Source: Streptomyces nigra
GTDB taxonomy: Bacteria; Actinomycetota; Actinomycetes; Streptomycetales; Streptomycetaceae
Assembly: GCF_003074055.1 (NCBI RefSeq)
Contig: NZ_CP029043.1
Span: 1,728,501-1,792,500 of the forward strand
Length of the DNA: 64,000 bases
Reading direction: 5' to 3'
Part shown: positions 24,889-33,237 of the stretch, piece after piece
Layout: each line of letters starts with the position of its first letter
Numbering within the stretch: position 1 is the first letter of the stretch
Notes under the pieces: generated by a model
Told to the model about the DNA's origin: nothing
Seen by the model: the letters and a program-made list of their open reading frames with translations, nothing else
Database searches by the model: none
Translations under genes and position numbers: made by a program

Positions 24889-26376
24889 ATGGCCGATCCC
24901 AAGGGTTTCCTGAACACCCCCCGCCAGGAGTGGCCGCGTCGGCCGGTCGAGGAACGGGTGCGGGACTGGGACGAGGTGTATGTCCCGGGGGCGTTGCTGC
25001 CGATCATCAGTAAGCAGGCGGACCGTTGTATGGACTGCGGCATCCCGTTCTGTCACGACGCCTGCCCGCTGGGCAATCTGATTCCCGAGTGGAACGACCT
25101 GGTCTCGCGTGAGGACTGGCGGGCCGCGGCGGACCGGTTGCACGCGACGAACAACTTTCCCGAGTTCACGGGACGGCTGTGCCCGGCGCCCTGCGAGGCC
25201 GGATGTGTGCTGGCGATCAACCAGCCCGCCGTCACCATCAAGAACGTCGAGTGCGCGATCGCGGACCGGGCCTGGCAGGAGGGGTTGGCGCCGCCGAGCC
25301 CCCCGGACCGGCTGTCGGGGCGGACGGTCGCCGTGGTCGGGTCGGGGCCCACCGGGCTCGCGGCGGCGCAGCAGCTGACGCGCGCGGGCCACACGGTCGC
25401 GGTGTACGAGAAGGACGACCGGATCGGGGGGCTGATGCGGTACGGCATCCCCGAGTTCAAGATGGAGAAGCATCATCTGGACCGGCGGATCGAGCAGATG
25501 CGGGTCGAGGGGACCAGGTTCCGGACGTCGACGGCGGTGGGGCGGGACATCGGTGCCGCCGAGCTGCGGTCGCGTTATGACGCCGTGGTGCTCGCTACTG
25601 GGGCCACGGCGTGGCGGGAACTGCCGGTGTCGGGGCGGGAGTTGCGGGGGATCGAGCAGGCGATGGCGTATCTGCCGCTGGCGAACCGGGTGTGTGAGGG
25701 GGATCTGGAGGTGTCCCCGATGTCCGCGGCCGGGAAGCACGTGGTCATCGTCGGCGGTGGTGACACGGGGGCCGACTGTCTCGGTACGGCGTTGCGGGAG
25801 GGTGCCGCGTCGGTGACGCAGTTGGACATCTACGCCCAGCCGGGCACGGAGCGGGACGACGATGCCGAGCCGTGGCCGACGTATCCGAAGGTGTACCGGT
25901 TGTCGGCCGCGCACGAGGAGGCGCGGGATCTCGGGTCGGCTCCGGCGGCGGACGCCGACGCGCGGTTGTTCGCGGCGTCGACGCTCCGCTTCTCCGGTGA
26001 CGAGGACGGTCATGTGCGTCGGCTGCACCTGGTCGAGGTGGACGCGCTGCGCCGGCCGGTGCCGGGCACCGAGCGGACCCTGCCCGCCGATCTGGTGCTG
26101 CTCGCGCTGGGTTTCTCGGGTCCGGACCGCGCGGACGGGCTGGTCGACCAGCTCGGGCTGGAGATGGAGCCGCGCGGGACGATCACGCGGGACGCCGGGT
26201 TCGCGACGAACGTGCCCGGGGTGTTCGCCGCCGGTGACGCCGCCCGGGGGCAGTCGCTCATCGTGTGGGCGATCGCCGAGGGGCGGGCGGTGGCGGCGGC
26301 CGTGGACGCGTATCTGACCGGTAGTTCGCGGCTGCCGGCGCCGATATCGCCGTACGACCGTCCGATGACGGTGTGA
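24889..26376 (+). CDS. gltD: glutamate synthase small subunit / GltD-type NADPH oxidoreductase
   Basis: A 495-residue flavoprotein. The N terminus carries the Fe-S cysteines CMDCGIPFCHDACPLGN and CPAPCEAGCVLAI. The FAD-binding motif is VVGSGPTGLAAAQQL, the NADPH-binding motif IVGGGDTGADCLG, and the C-terminal FAD loop GVFAAGDAARGQSLIVWAIAEGR. In glutamate synthase it passes electrons from NADPH to GltB, making glutamate from glutamine and 2-oxoglutarate. Here no gltB is adjacent, so it either works with a distant GltB or supplies another acceptor. The start is the ATG at 24889; a purine-rich stretch precedes it. Confidence 0.92.
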   Translation: MADPKGFLNTPRQEWPRRPVEERVRDWDEVYVPGALLPIISKQADRCMDCGIPFCHDACPLGNLIPEWNDLVSREDWRAAADRLHATNNFPEFTGRLCPAPCEAGCVLAINQPAVTIKNVECAIADRAWQEGLAPPSPPDRLSGRTVAVVGSGPTGLAAAQQLTRAGHTVAVYEKDDRIGGLMRYGIPEFKMEKHHLDRRIEQMRVEGTRFRTSTAVGRDIGAAELRSRYDAVVLATGATAWRELPVSGRELRGIEQAMAYLPLANRVCEGDLEVSPMSAAGKHVVIVGGGDTGADCLGTALREGAASVTQLDIYAQPGTERDDDAEPWPTYPKVYRLSAAHEEARDLGSAPAADADARLFAASTLRFSGDEDGHVRRLHLVEVDALRRPVPGTERTLPADLVLLALGFSGPDRADGLVDQLGLEMEPRGTITRDAGFATNVPGVFAAGDAARGQSLIVWAIAEGRAVAAAVDAYLTGSSRLPAPISPYDRPMTV

Positions 26377-26711
26377 GCCACGGCCCCACCCCCCAGGTGC
26401 TGCCTTCGAGGCCGTGAGCGCCGGTCGCAAGCGAGCCGTACACGGGTGACCACGCCTCGCGAACGCCACTACCTGGCATCGCAGGACACGATCGGCCCGC
26501 TCCTCACACCTCCTCCCCCGAACTGTCCGAAAAGTCGCTTAAGGGCTGCATGGATGCGCTCTGGAGTGGGATCATCGGTAAAGGAGGCGGCCGTCACCGA
26601 CGCGATCGGACGCGTGCCGGTCGTGACCCGCCCCCATCCTTCGTGCCGCCGTCAGGCGCAGGGCCACCCCAGCGCGTCCCCCCTGTTGGCGGTCGGCCCT
26701 GGAGGGTGTTC
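26377..26711. other. intergenic region upstream of PEP-utilising enzyme
   Basis: A 335-bp gap with no convincing gene on either strand. A relatively AT-rich patch around 26530-26585 (AAAAGTCGCTTAAGGGCTG, GGTAAAGGAGG) is the likely promoter zone, but I could not assign elements. Confidence 0.5.
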
Positions 26712-29123
26712 ATGACGACGCTCGATGCACGTCACGGAGAAGGTGCGCGCGGCAGGGAAGGGCACCGGGGCGCTACGTCACCCGGTGGCGCGGGGCCTTG
26801 CGGCCCGGCAGTGGTGCCGTTGAGCCGCGCCGGCAGCGCGCTCGCCCTGACCGGCTCGAAGGCGGCGAATCTCGCCCGCGCGGCGGCCGCGGGTCTGCCG
26901 GTGCTGCCGGGGTTCGTGATCCCTCATGGTGCGAGAGAGGACGAGGTCGCGCTGCGTCGTGCCTGGGACGAGCTCTCGGACGGCGGCGCCCGGCCGCTTG
27001 TCGTGCGGTCCTCCTCGCCGCAGGAGGACACGGAGGAGTCGTCGCTGGCGGGCCGGTTCGCCTCGGTGCTCGATGTGCGGGGCTGGGCGAGCTTTCGCGC
27101 GGCCGTCCGTACGGTCCAGGACTCCGCCCGTCTGTCCGACGGGTCCACGGCACCGATGGCGGTCCTGGTGCAGCCGATGCTCGGCGCACGGGTCGGCGGG
27201 GTGCTGTTCGGTGCCGATCCGGTGGCGGGGCGTGCTGATCGCATGCTGGTCAGCGCGGTGCCGGGCGGGCCGGACAGCCTGGTCGGCGGGACCCGGGCGA
27301 GCACCGATCACTGGCTGAGCCGCCGGGGGCGTCTGATCCGCGTCCTGGCCGCCGAGGACCCTCCGGAGGAGCCTGCGGCGCCGCGGTCCTGGGCGTCGGA
27401 GGACCTGCTGGCCGATTCCTCGGGCGAGCCGAGCCACCGGCCGGGTTCCGCCGGGGACGGGGCGTTGCTGACGCGTGGGGAGCTGTTCCGGCTGGCGCGG
27501 CTCGCGCGTCGGGCGGAGCGGGTCTTCGGTGCTCCGCAGGACATCGAGTTCGGTTTCGACGCGGACGGGCGTCTGTGGCTGTTCCAGAGCCGGCCGATCA
27601 CGGCGATGGCGGCCCGTCCGGCGCGCGGGGCCCGGTTGCTGGGGCCGGGGCCGGTGGCCGAGACGCTGCCGGATCAGCTCACGCCGTTGGAGGAGGATCT
27701 GTGGGTGGCGCCGATGGCCCGGGGGCTGGCGGCCGCGCTGGACATCGGGGGTACGGCGCCGCGCCGGGTGCTGCGGTCGATGCCTGTGGTCACGACGGTC
27801 GGGGGGCGTGCGGCGGCGGATCTGCGGTTGCTGGGGACGGTGCCGCCCCGGCACCGCTGGCTGGCGCTGCTGAATCCGGCGCCCGGGGCGCGCAGGCTGA
27901 CGGCCGCCTGGCGCATGGGGCGCCTGACGGCCGCCCTGCCCGGTCTGGCCCGTGATGTCGTCGCCGACGTCGACAGCCACCTCGCGGAGATACCGCCGCC
28001 GTCCACCCTCGCCGGAACCGAGTTGGCGGCGGAGCTGCGCTGGTCGCGCCGGGTGCTGGTGTCGTTGCACGCGCAGGAGGCCCTCGCCGGCGCTCTGCTG
28101 CGGGAGCCGCCGGGCGGCCGGACGGCGGCCGGTGTCGCGCTCGCCGCCCTGGACCGGGCCCGTGCGCGCGGCGTCCCGGACAGCCGCGTGATCGCCACGG
28201 ACCCGGTGGTCCTGGCACTCACAGCTCCCAGTCTGCGAGAGCCCCGGGCGCTGCCGGAGCCGACACTCCTCCCGGCGCGATCGCGGCAGCCGCAGCCTCC
28301 TGCGGCTATGGAGACTGCGGCCGGTACGCCGTCCGCCGGCCCCGCCTCCCTGCCGCCCCGCGAAGCCCTGCGGCTGCGGGTGCGGTGGGTGCAGGAGTTG
28401 CAGGTGCGGCTGGTGCGGGAGGTCGCGGAGCGGCTGGGGATCGGGCCGGACCGGGTGGCGCTGCTGCGGTGGCCGGAGCTGACCGCCGTCCTGGAGGGCG
28501 GCGCGCTGCCCGCCGACCTTCCCGCACGGGTGCCGCCGCCCGCCACTCCCGCGCTGCCGGACGCCTTCCGGCTGACCGGTGACGGCCAGGTCGTCGTCGA
28601 ACGCGGCTCCGGTGGCGACGGCGGGGCGCGGGGCGTCTCGGCGGGCCGTGCGCTCGGGACCGTCTGGGCGGGGACGGCCCCCCGGCCCTCTGACGCCGTG
28701 CTGGTCGTGCGCACCCTCGACCCGGCGCTGGCCCCGCTGCTGCCCGGCCTCACGGGCCTGGTCGCCCAGACCGGCAGCGCGCTGTCCCATCTGGCGGTCC
28801 TGGCACGGGAGTTCGGGATCCCCACGGTCGTCGGCGTCACGGACGCGGTGCGCCGGTTCCCGCCGGGTTCGCGGATCGTCGTCGACGGGACGGCGGGAGA
28901 CGTACGGCTGGGAGAACCCATAGGCCAGGGAGAGGCCCTACGACAGGGAGAGGACGTACAAGCCACACCGGACGTACGAGCCGCACAGGACGTACGAGCC
29001 GGAAGGGACGTACGAGAAGGAGAGGACGTACGAGGCGGAGAGGGCGTACGGGCCGGACAGCACATACGAGCCGGACGGAAGGCACGAGCGGGAGGAGACC
29101 TACGACCGGGGGGCGCGTCATGA
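26712..29123 (+). CDS. PEP-utilising enzyme (PEP synthase / PPDK-like)
   Basis: An 803-residue protein with two modules of the PEP-utilising family. The N-terminal ATP-grasp domain (residues ~35-310) shows LTGSKAANLARAAAAGLPVLPGFVI, VRSSSPQEDTEESSLAGRF and IEFGFDADGRLWLFQSRPI. The C-terminal swivel domain has catalytic His693 in TGSALSHLAVLAREFGIPTVVG. The large PEP-binding barrel of PpsA is missing, as in rifampin-phosphotransferase-like and orphan PEP-synthase-like proteins, so the phosphate acceptor is unknown. The last ~55 residues are degenerate DVRAG-type repeats. The start is the ATG at 26712 behind GGAGGG. The stop overlaps the next start (ATGA), so the pair is coupled. Confidence 0.8.
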   Translation: MTTLDARHGEGARGREGHRGATSPGGAGPCGPAVVPLSRAGSALALTGSKAANLARAAAAGLPVLPGFVIPHGAREDEVALRRAWDELSDGGARPLVVRSSSPQEDTEESSLAGRFASVLDVRGWASFRAAVRTVQDSARLSDGSTAPMAVLVQPMLGARVGGVLFGADPVAGRADRMLVSAVPGGPDSLVGGTRASTDHWLSRRGRLIRVLAAEDPPEEPAAPRSWASEDLLADSSGEPSHRPGSAGDGALLTRGELFRLARLARRAERVFGAPQDIEFGFDADGRLWLFQSRPITAMAARPARGARLLGPGPVAETLPDQLTPLEEDLWVAPMARGLAAALDIGGTAPRRVLRSMPVVTTVGGRAAADLRLLGTVPPRHRWLALLNPAPGARRLTAAWRMGRLTAALPGLARDVVADVDSHLAEIPPPSTLAGTELAAELRWSRRVLVSLHAQEALAGALLREPPGGRTAAGVALAALDRARARGVPDSRVIATDPVVLALTAPSLREPRALPEPTLLPARSRQPQPPAAMETAAGTPSAGPASLPPREALRLRVRWVQELQVRLVREVAERLGIGPDRVALLRWPELTAVLEGGALPADLPARVPPPATPALPDAFRLTGDGQVVVERGSGGDGGARGVSAGRALGTVWAGTAPRPSDAVLVVRTLDPALAPLLPGLTGLVAQTGSALSHLAVLAREFGIPTVVGVTDAVRRFPPGSRIVVDGTAGDVRLGEPIGQGEALRQGEDVQATPDVRAAQDVRAGRDVREGEDVRGGEGVRAGQHIRAGRKARAGGDLRPGGAS
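28951..29090 (+). repeat. coding minisatellite at the 3' end of the PEP-utilising gene
   Basis: At least seven degenerate 18-24-nt units around the word GGACGTACGAG. They encode imperfect DVRAG-like peptides in the tail after the swivel domain. All unit lengths keep the frame. Confidence 0.8.
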
Positions 29124-30040
29124 AGAAGATCGCCTATGTCTTCGGAGCGCTGGCCGCCGCCGGTGCGGGCACCTATCTGATCGTCTATCTGTACCGCTGG
29201 CAGTGGCAACGGGCGTTGATCTGCGGAGTGTTGCTGCTGGTGGTGGAGGTGATGCTGTTCGGGCTGGTGACGTTGGGGCGGCTGAACCGTATCGAGCAGC
29301 GGCTGGACGACGGCGCCCGGCGCCCGTACGAGCCAGACGGGCGCCGCACGGAGGATGTGCTGGGCCGGCTGCGTGAACCGGTCGCCGCCCGGCAGGAGAG
29401 GCGTTTCCGCTGGCTGGAGGATCCGGCGGACCGGACGTATGTCTTCGTGCCGGTGCTGATGGTCGCCGGGGTGGTGCTGTCCGGGCTGGCGTGGGTGGTG
29501 CAGAGGTTCGCGGCGGTGACGGCGAGGCCGGTGGAGCGCCGGCTGGCCGGCCGGTTGTCGGTGCTGGCCGCGCCGGATCCGGCGGCCCCCGGCGATCTGG
29601 ACGACCTGCCGGCGATCGGCGCCGGGCGGGGCCGTACCGCGCACGTCACCGCCGTCACGCTTTTCGGGGGTGCCCTGATCGCCGCGCTGGTCGTGGGGCT
29701 GGCCGATCTGACCCAGACCAGGCCGGAGGAGGGCAACGAGCACGAGGCGACCTCGGTGGTCGTGCGCCTCGACACGCGGGGCAGCCACGCCTCTCCGGCC
29801 GGGCAGGCGCTGGCCGCGCGGCAGATCTGGGAGAGCTGCCGGCACTCGACGTCCGCTCCGCTGCGGCACGCGCCGCTCGGTGATCTCGGCAACGGCATGT
29901 ACGCCGGGGTGGTGCGCCCGGCGCTCACCGATCACGACATGATGCGGCTGCGCGGCTGTCTGGAGGACGCGACGCTGGAGCGCGCCCACTTCACGGTGGT
30001 CGCCGTGAGCGACGTGGAGTCGGGCGACGACTCCCGATGA
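29120..30040 (+). CDS. membrane protein, partner of the PEP-utilising enzyme
   Basis: A 306-residue protein with four hydrophobic segments (residues ~5-25, ~33-53, ~113-133, ~184-204) and a soluble C-terminal domain containing two cysteines (SCRHSTSAP and RGCLED). No domain name is recognised. The ATG overlaps the preceding stop by four bases, so it is translated together with the PEP-utilising enzyme and may anchor it or act with it. Similar proteins occur in other streptomycetes as far as I recall. The stop codon is inside a 21-nt duplication. Confidence 0.75.
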   Translation: MKKIAYVFGALAAAGAGTYLIVYLYRWQWQRALICGVLLLVVEVMLFGLVTLGRLNRIEQRLDDGARRPYEPDGRRTEDVLGRLREPVAARQERRFRWLEDPADRTYVFVPVLMVAGVVLSGLAWVVQRFAAVTARPVERRLAGRLSVLAAPDPAAPGDLDDLPAIGAGRGRTAHVTAVTLFGGALIAALVVGLADLTQTRPEEGNEHEATSVVVRLDTRGSHASPAGQALAARQIWESCRHSTSAPLRHAPLGDLGNGMYAGVVRPALTDHDMMRLRGCLEDATLERAHFTVVAVSDVESGDDSR

Positions 30041-30099
30041 CCCCATTTCACGCCCCGATGACCCCATCTCACGCCCCGGCGGCGCCCGTCTCACGCCCC
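30036..30099. repeat. 21-nt tandem repeat spanning the stop of the membrane protein gene
   Basis: GATGACCCCATTTCACGCCCC (30036-30056, holding the stop TGA), a copy with one mismatch (30057-30077) and a diverged third (30078-30099) that keeps TCACGCCCC. The 21-nt period repeats TGA in the same frame. Confidence 0.88.
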
Positions 30100-30257
30100 G
30101 GCGCGCCGATTGCAGCCCTCGAGGAAGCCCTGGGCCGCCACTCACCGGACATGTCAAATGCGACCTATTGCACAATAATCGTACGTTTCACCCATTGATC
30201 TCGGATCCTTGGGTACTCTGCCTAAGCGCCCTCGTCCCCTAGTTCCCCGGGTCGCTC

Positions 30258-30962
30258 ATGGCTGTCCTCTCCGCCACCCTGCCCAACCCTGCCCTGCGTC
30301 CTCGCCCACTGTCGCGACGCCTGCTGCGGGCCGTCACCCTCACCCTCATCGGTTACCTCGTGCTGTGGGCCGTGGGCGCCGGGAGCATTCTGGGTCTGTC
30401 CTTCTGGGCCCGCGCGGAGACTCCGGCACCGGCCGGAACCCGGGCCGTACAGGGCGTGAACCACTTCCAGCCGGTGGACGGCGACGGCCGCCTGTGGCGC
30501 GGTTCCGCACCCTCCCCCGCCGGTTACCGGGCCCTGGCGGCCATGGGCGTCACCACGGTGGTCGACCTGCGCGCCGAGCACATGAGCGCGGCCGAGCTGT
30601 CCGAACCGGACAAGGCCGGGCTGTCCGCCGTACGGCTGCCGATCCGGGACGGGCAGACGCCGTCGCCGAAGCAGGTGCAGCGCTTCATGGACATCGTCTC
30701 CTCGGCGCCGGGCCCCGTGTTCGTGCACTGCGGCGCCGGTGTCGGCCGTACGGGCGCGATGGTGGCCGCCTACCTCGTGAACTCCGGGCAGGACTCGGCG
30801 ACGGACGCGGTCCGGCGCAACCTCGCCGTCGGACCGCCGTCCCTCGAGCAGATCTACTACGGGCTGAACCTCAGCCCCGCCAAGGCCGAGCAGCCCCCGC
30901 TGCCGGTCGTGGTGGTGAGCCGGCTGGTGGACGCGCCCCGGCGCATCATGTCGTACTTCTGA
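30258..30962 (+). CDS. membrane-anchored dual-specificity/tyrosine phosphatase
   Basis: A 234-residue protein: a basic N terminus, one membrane helix (residues ~27-52) and an extracytoplasmic phosphatase domain. The signature HCGAGVGRTG holds nucleophile Cys158 and Arg164. Upstream, LWRGSAPSPAGYRALAAMGVTTVVDLRAE is typical of the DSP/PTEN-like group. Targets may be phosphotyrosine proteins or phosphoinositides. The start is the ATG at 30258. The region before it contains an AT-richer patch (TTGCACAATAATCGTACG, 30170s) that probably holds the promoter. The stop is 11 bp from the convergent methyltransferase stop. Confidence 0.86.
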   Translation: MAVLSATLPNPALRPRPLSRRLLRAVTLTLIGYLVLWAVGAGSILGLSFWARAETPAPAGTRAVQGVNHFQPVDGDGRLWRGSAPSPAGYRALAAMGVTTVVDLRAEHMSAAELSEPDKAGLSAVRLPIRDGQTPSPKQVQRFMDIVSSAPGPVFVHCGAGVGRTGAMVAAYLVNSGQDSATDAVRRNLAVGPPSLEQIYYGLNLSPAKAEQPPLPVVVVSRLVDAPRRIMSYF

Positions 30963-30973
30963 AGCGCAGAGTC

Positions 30974-31777
30974 CTAAGGCTTGCGCCCCACCGCGCCATA
31001 CCCCGGAATGATCCCGTCCTCCTGTCCGGGGACGGGATCGCCCAGTTCGGGGTGCCACAGGTGCGGGACCTGTACCCCCGGTTCGACGAGTTCCAGGCCG
31101 TCGAAGAACCGGCTGAACTCCGCGTGTGAGCGCAGTGCCAGCGTGACGCCCGCCGCGCGGAGTTTGGCGGTGGCCGCCTCCGACTCCTCGGGGGTGAAGT
31201 CGGCGGTCGCGTGGGTCATCACCAGGTAGCTGCCCGAGGGGAGTTCGGACAGCAGCTTGCCGACCAGCTCGTGCGCGCCGTCCTCGTCGGGGACGAAGTG
31301 CAGCAGCGCGATGAGCGAGAGGGCGACCGGGCGGTCGAGGTCGAGGACCTTGCGGGCGCCCTCGAGGACGGCCTCCGGATCGCGCACGTCGGCCTGGAGG
31401 TACCGCGTGGCACCCTCGTCGGTGCCGCGCAGCAGGGCCTCGGCGTGGGCCAGCACGATGGGGTCGTTGTCGCAGTAGACGACGCGTGCGTCGGGCGCGA
31501 CCCGCTGGGCGACCTGGTGGAGGTTCGGCTCGGTCGGTATGCCCGTGCCGACGTCGAGGAACTGTCGTACGCCCCGCTGCGCGAGCCAGGTGATGGACCG
31601 GTGCATGAACGCGCGGTTGACGCGTGCCATGACCGGCACCCGCGGGTCGAGGGCGAGCATCTGGCGGCCCATGGCCTCGTCGACGGGGTAGTTGTCCTTC
31701 CCGCCGAGGTACCAGTCGTACATCCGCGCGGGGTGGGGCTTGCTCGTGTCGATCTCGGCGGGGTGCGGCCCGGTCAT
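30974..31777 (-). CDS. DUF574 SAM-dependent methyltransferase
   Basis: A 267-residue member of the actinobacterial DUF574 group. The N terminus DTSKPHPARMYDWYLGGKDNYPVDEAMG is diagnostic. Then motif I RQFLDVGTGIPTEPNLHQVA, the acidic VVYCDNDPIVLAHA, and DLDRPVALSLIALLHFVPDED. These proteins are abundant in Streptomyces next to BldB/WhiJ-like regulators, and their substrate is unknown. It lies 100 bp downstream of the DUF397 gene on the same strand and may belong to the same unit. Confidence 0.9.
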   Translation of the reverse strand: MTGPHPAEIDTSKPHPARMYDWYLGGKDNYPVDEAMGRQMLALDPRVPVMARVNRAFMHRSITWLAQRGVRQFLDVGTGIPTEPNLHQVAQRVAPDARVVYCDNDPIVLAHAEALLRGTDEGATRYLQADVRDPEAVLEGARKVLDLDRPVALSLIALLHFVPDEDGAHELVGKLLSELPSGSYLVMTHATADFTPEESEAATAKLRAAGVTLALRSHAEFSRFFDGLELVEPGVQVPHLWHPELGDPVPGQEDGIIPGYGAVGRKP

Positions 31778-31877
31778 GGCGTACTCCGTAAGGTCCGTCG
31801 GCAGGAAGTCTTCAACTCAACACCAAATTAGGGGAATCGCAGGAACACAGCAGATGAGCAACGGTCGTGCGGGAGGG

Positions 31878-32132
31878 TCAGGAGAGCAGGAAGTCCGCCT
31901 TCCCCGCCTTGGCGCCCTCGATGAACGCCGTCATCTCGTCCGTCGTGTAGATCAGGGCCGGTCCGTCCGGGTCGGTGGACTGCCGGACGGCGATGCGCCC
32001 GTCGGAGAGTTTCATCGCCTCCAGGCAGTTGCCGCCGTTTCCCCCGCTCCACGGTTTGTGCCAGCCCTCACTGCCCAAGTCCCGCGCGGGCATGCCGTTG
32101 TAGACGGGTATGCGCGGCTTGATGCGATCCAT
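31878..32132 (-). CDS. DUF397 protein
   Basis: An 84-residue DUF397 protein: WHKPWSGGNGGNCLEAMKL, VAVRQS-like IAVRQSTDPDGPALIYT and a C-terminal FIEGAKAGKADFLL. In Streptomyces these small proteins are paired with Scr1/WhiJ-type regulators and act as their partner or antagonist in developmental control. The ATG directly follows the stop of the upstream regulator gene (TGAATG), so translation is coupled. The N terminus is about 20 residues longer than the minimal family. Confidence 0.92.
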   Translation of the reverse strand: MDRIKPRIPVYNGMPARDLGSEGWHKPWSGGNGGNCLEAMKLSDGRIAVRQSTDPDGPALIYTTDEMTAFIEGAKAGKADFLLS

Positions 32133-32993
32133 TCACAGCTCCTTGCGGAGATCCCGCAGGATCTCCTTCGTGCGATGTGCCGTAGCGGCCTGTGCCGCCA
32201 TGCGGTCCATGACCTCGAGATGGGTGGCCACCTCATTGCGCGCGTCGAGGTAGACGGCGCCGGTCAGGTACTCGCTGTAGACCATGTCCGGGAGTTCCGG
32301 CACGGCGAATCGGAAGAGCACGAAGGGGCCGAACGTGCCGGGATGCACCCCGTTGGCGAACGGGGCGATCTGCAGGGTCACGTGGGGCAGCTTCGTGGCG
32401 TCGAGCAGTTTGTCGATCTGGGCGCGCATCACCTCCGGACCGCCGACCTGGCGGTGCAGCACGGTCTCATCCATGACGACCCAGATGCGGGGCGCGTCCT
32501 CGCGGGTGAGGAGACGCTGGCGGCGCATCCGCAGGTCGACATGGCGTTCGATGTCGTCGGGGCTGGTCTGGCCGATGGCGCCCGAGCGCAGCACGCCGCG
32601 CGCGTAGTCCTCGGTCTGGAGCAGTCCGGGGACGAAGTGCGGTTCGTACGACCGGATGAGCGCGGCCGCGCCCTCCAGGCTGACGTACAGGGAGAACCAG
32701 CCGGGCAGGATGTCGTGGAACCGCTGCCACCAGCCGGGCTTGTTGGCCTCCTCGGCGAGGTGGACGAAGGCGTCGGCCTCCGCGTCGGAGACGCCGTACG
32801 CCTTCAGCAGCAGCTGGAGGTACGGGATCTTGAGCGAGACCTCGGCCATCTCCATGCGGCGGACCGTGGCGGGTGCGACCCGCAGGATGCGGGCGGCGTC
32901 CTCCCGCTTGAGGCCGGCGCTCTCGCGCAGGTCGAGCAGGCGCCGGCCGAGTACGACCTGGCCCACTGTCGGCGCGGACCGCGGCTCGCTCAC
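32133..32993 (-). CDS. WhiJ/Scr1-type helix-turn-helix regulator (DUF5753)
   Basis: A 286-residue regulator with an N-terminal XRE-type helix-turn-helix (LGRRLLDLRESAGLKREDAARILRVAPATVRRMEM) and a C-terminal Scr1/DUF5753 domain (GWFSLYVSLEGAAALIRSYEPHFVPGLLQTEDYARGVL, VVMDETVLHRQVGGPEVM, LPDMVYSEYLTGAVYLD). Family members such as WhiJ repress genes in aerial development, often modulated by the adjacent DUF397 protein. The start is the GTG at 32993 with GGAGG five bases upstream; the frame is open to 33179 but lacks family sequence. The divergent gap to the HATPase gene contains two inverted repeats that are candidate operators. Confidence 0.92.
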   Translation of the reverse strand: MSEPRSAPTVGQVVLGRRLLDLRESAGLKREDAARILRVAPATVRRMEMAEVSLKIPYLQLLLKAYGVSDAEADAFVHLAEEANKPGWWQRFHDILPGWFSLYVSLEGAAALIRSYEPHFVPGLLQTEDYARGVLRSGAIGQTSPDDIERHVDLRMRRQRLLTREDAPRIWVVMDETVLHRQVGGPEVMRAQIDKLLDATKLPHVTLQIAPFANGVHPGTFGPFVLFRFAVPELPDMVYSEYLTGAVYLDARNEVATHLEVMDRMAAQAATAHRTKEILRDLRKEL

Positions 32994-33176
32994 GTCCACC
33001 TCCAGGCACGGGTTCGGCCCGGTGAGGGCCGGCTCATCTTCGACTGGTCGCCGACAGGCCGACGGCGCCATTCGAAGATCTGTTCGAAGACCTGATGGAT
33101 CTCCGCTGATCCCAACTGGCGCCGTTCGACAAGCTGTTGCGAGCAGTGTGCCACGCCGTTCCAGAGAGTCATACGG

Positions 33177-33212
33177 CACTCTGCAATTTTCAGAGTGACA
33201 CTTGCCAAGTGT
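33177..33212. promoter_or_regulatory. adjacent inverted repeats, candidate operator of the HTH/HATPase divergon
   Basis: CACTCTG-N7-CAGAGTG (33177-33197) abuts ACACTTG-C-CAAGTGT (33198-33212). The second palindrome covers the -35 element of the HATPase promoter. It lies 184 bp upstream of the HTH start on the other strand. Confidence 0.6.
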
Positions 33213-33230
33213 TCACGGCGGGGCGATAGT
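33202..33230 (+). promoter_or_regulatory. promoter of the HATPase gene
   Basis: TTGCCA (33202-33207), 17 bases, GATAGT (33225-33230), then seven bases to a GTG at 33238. This implies a leaderless transcript and decides the start codon. Confidence 0.55.
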
Positions 33231-33237
33231 GGCAAGC

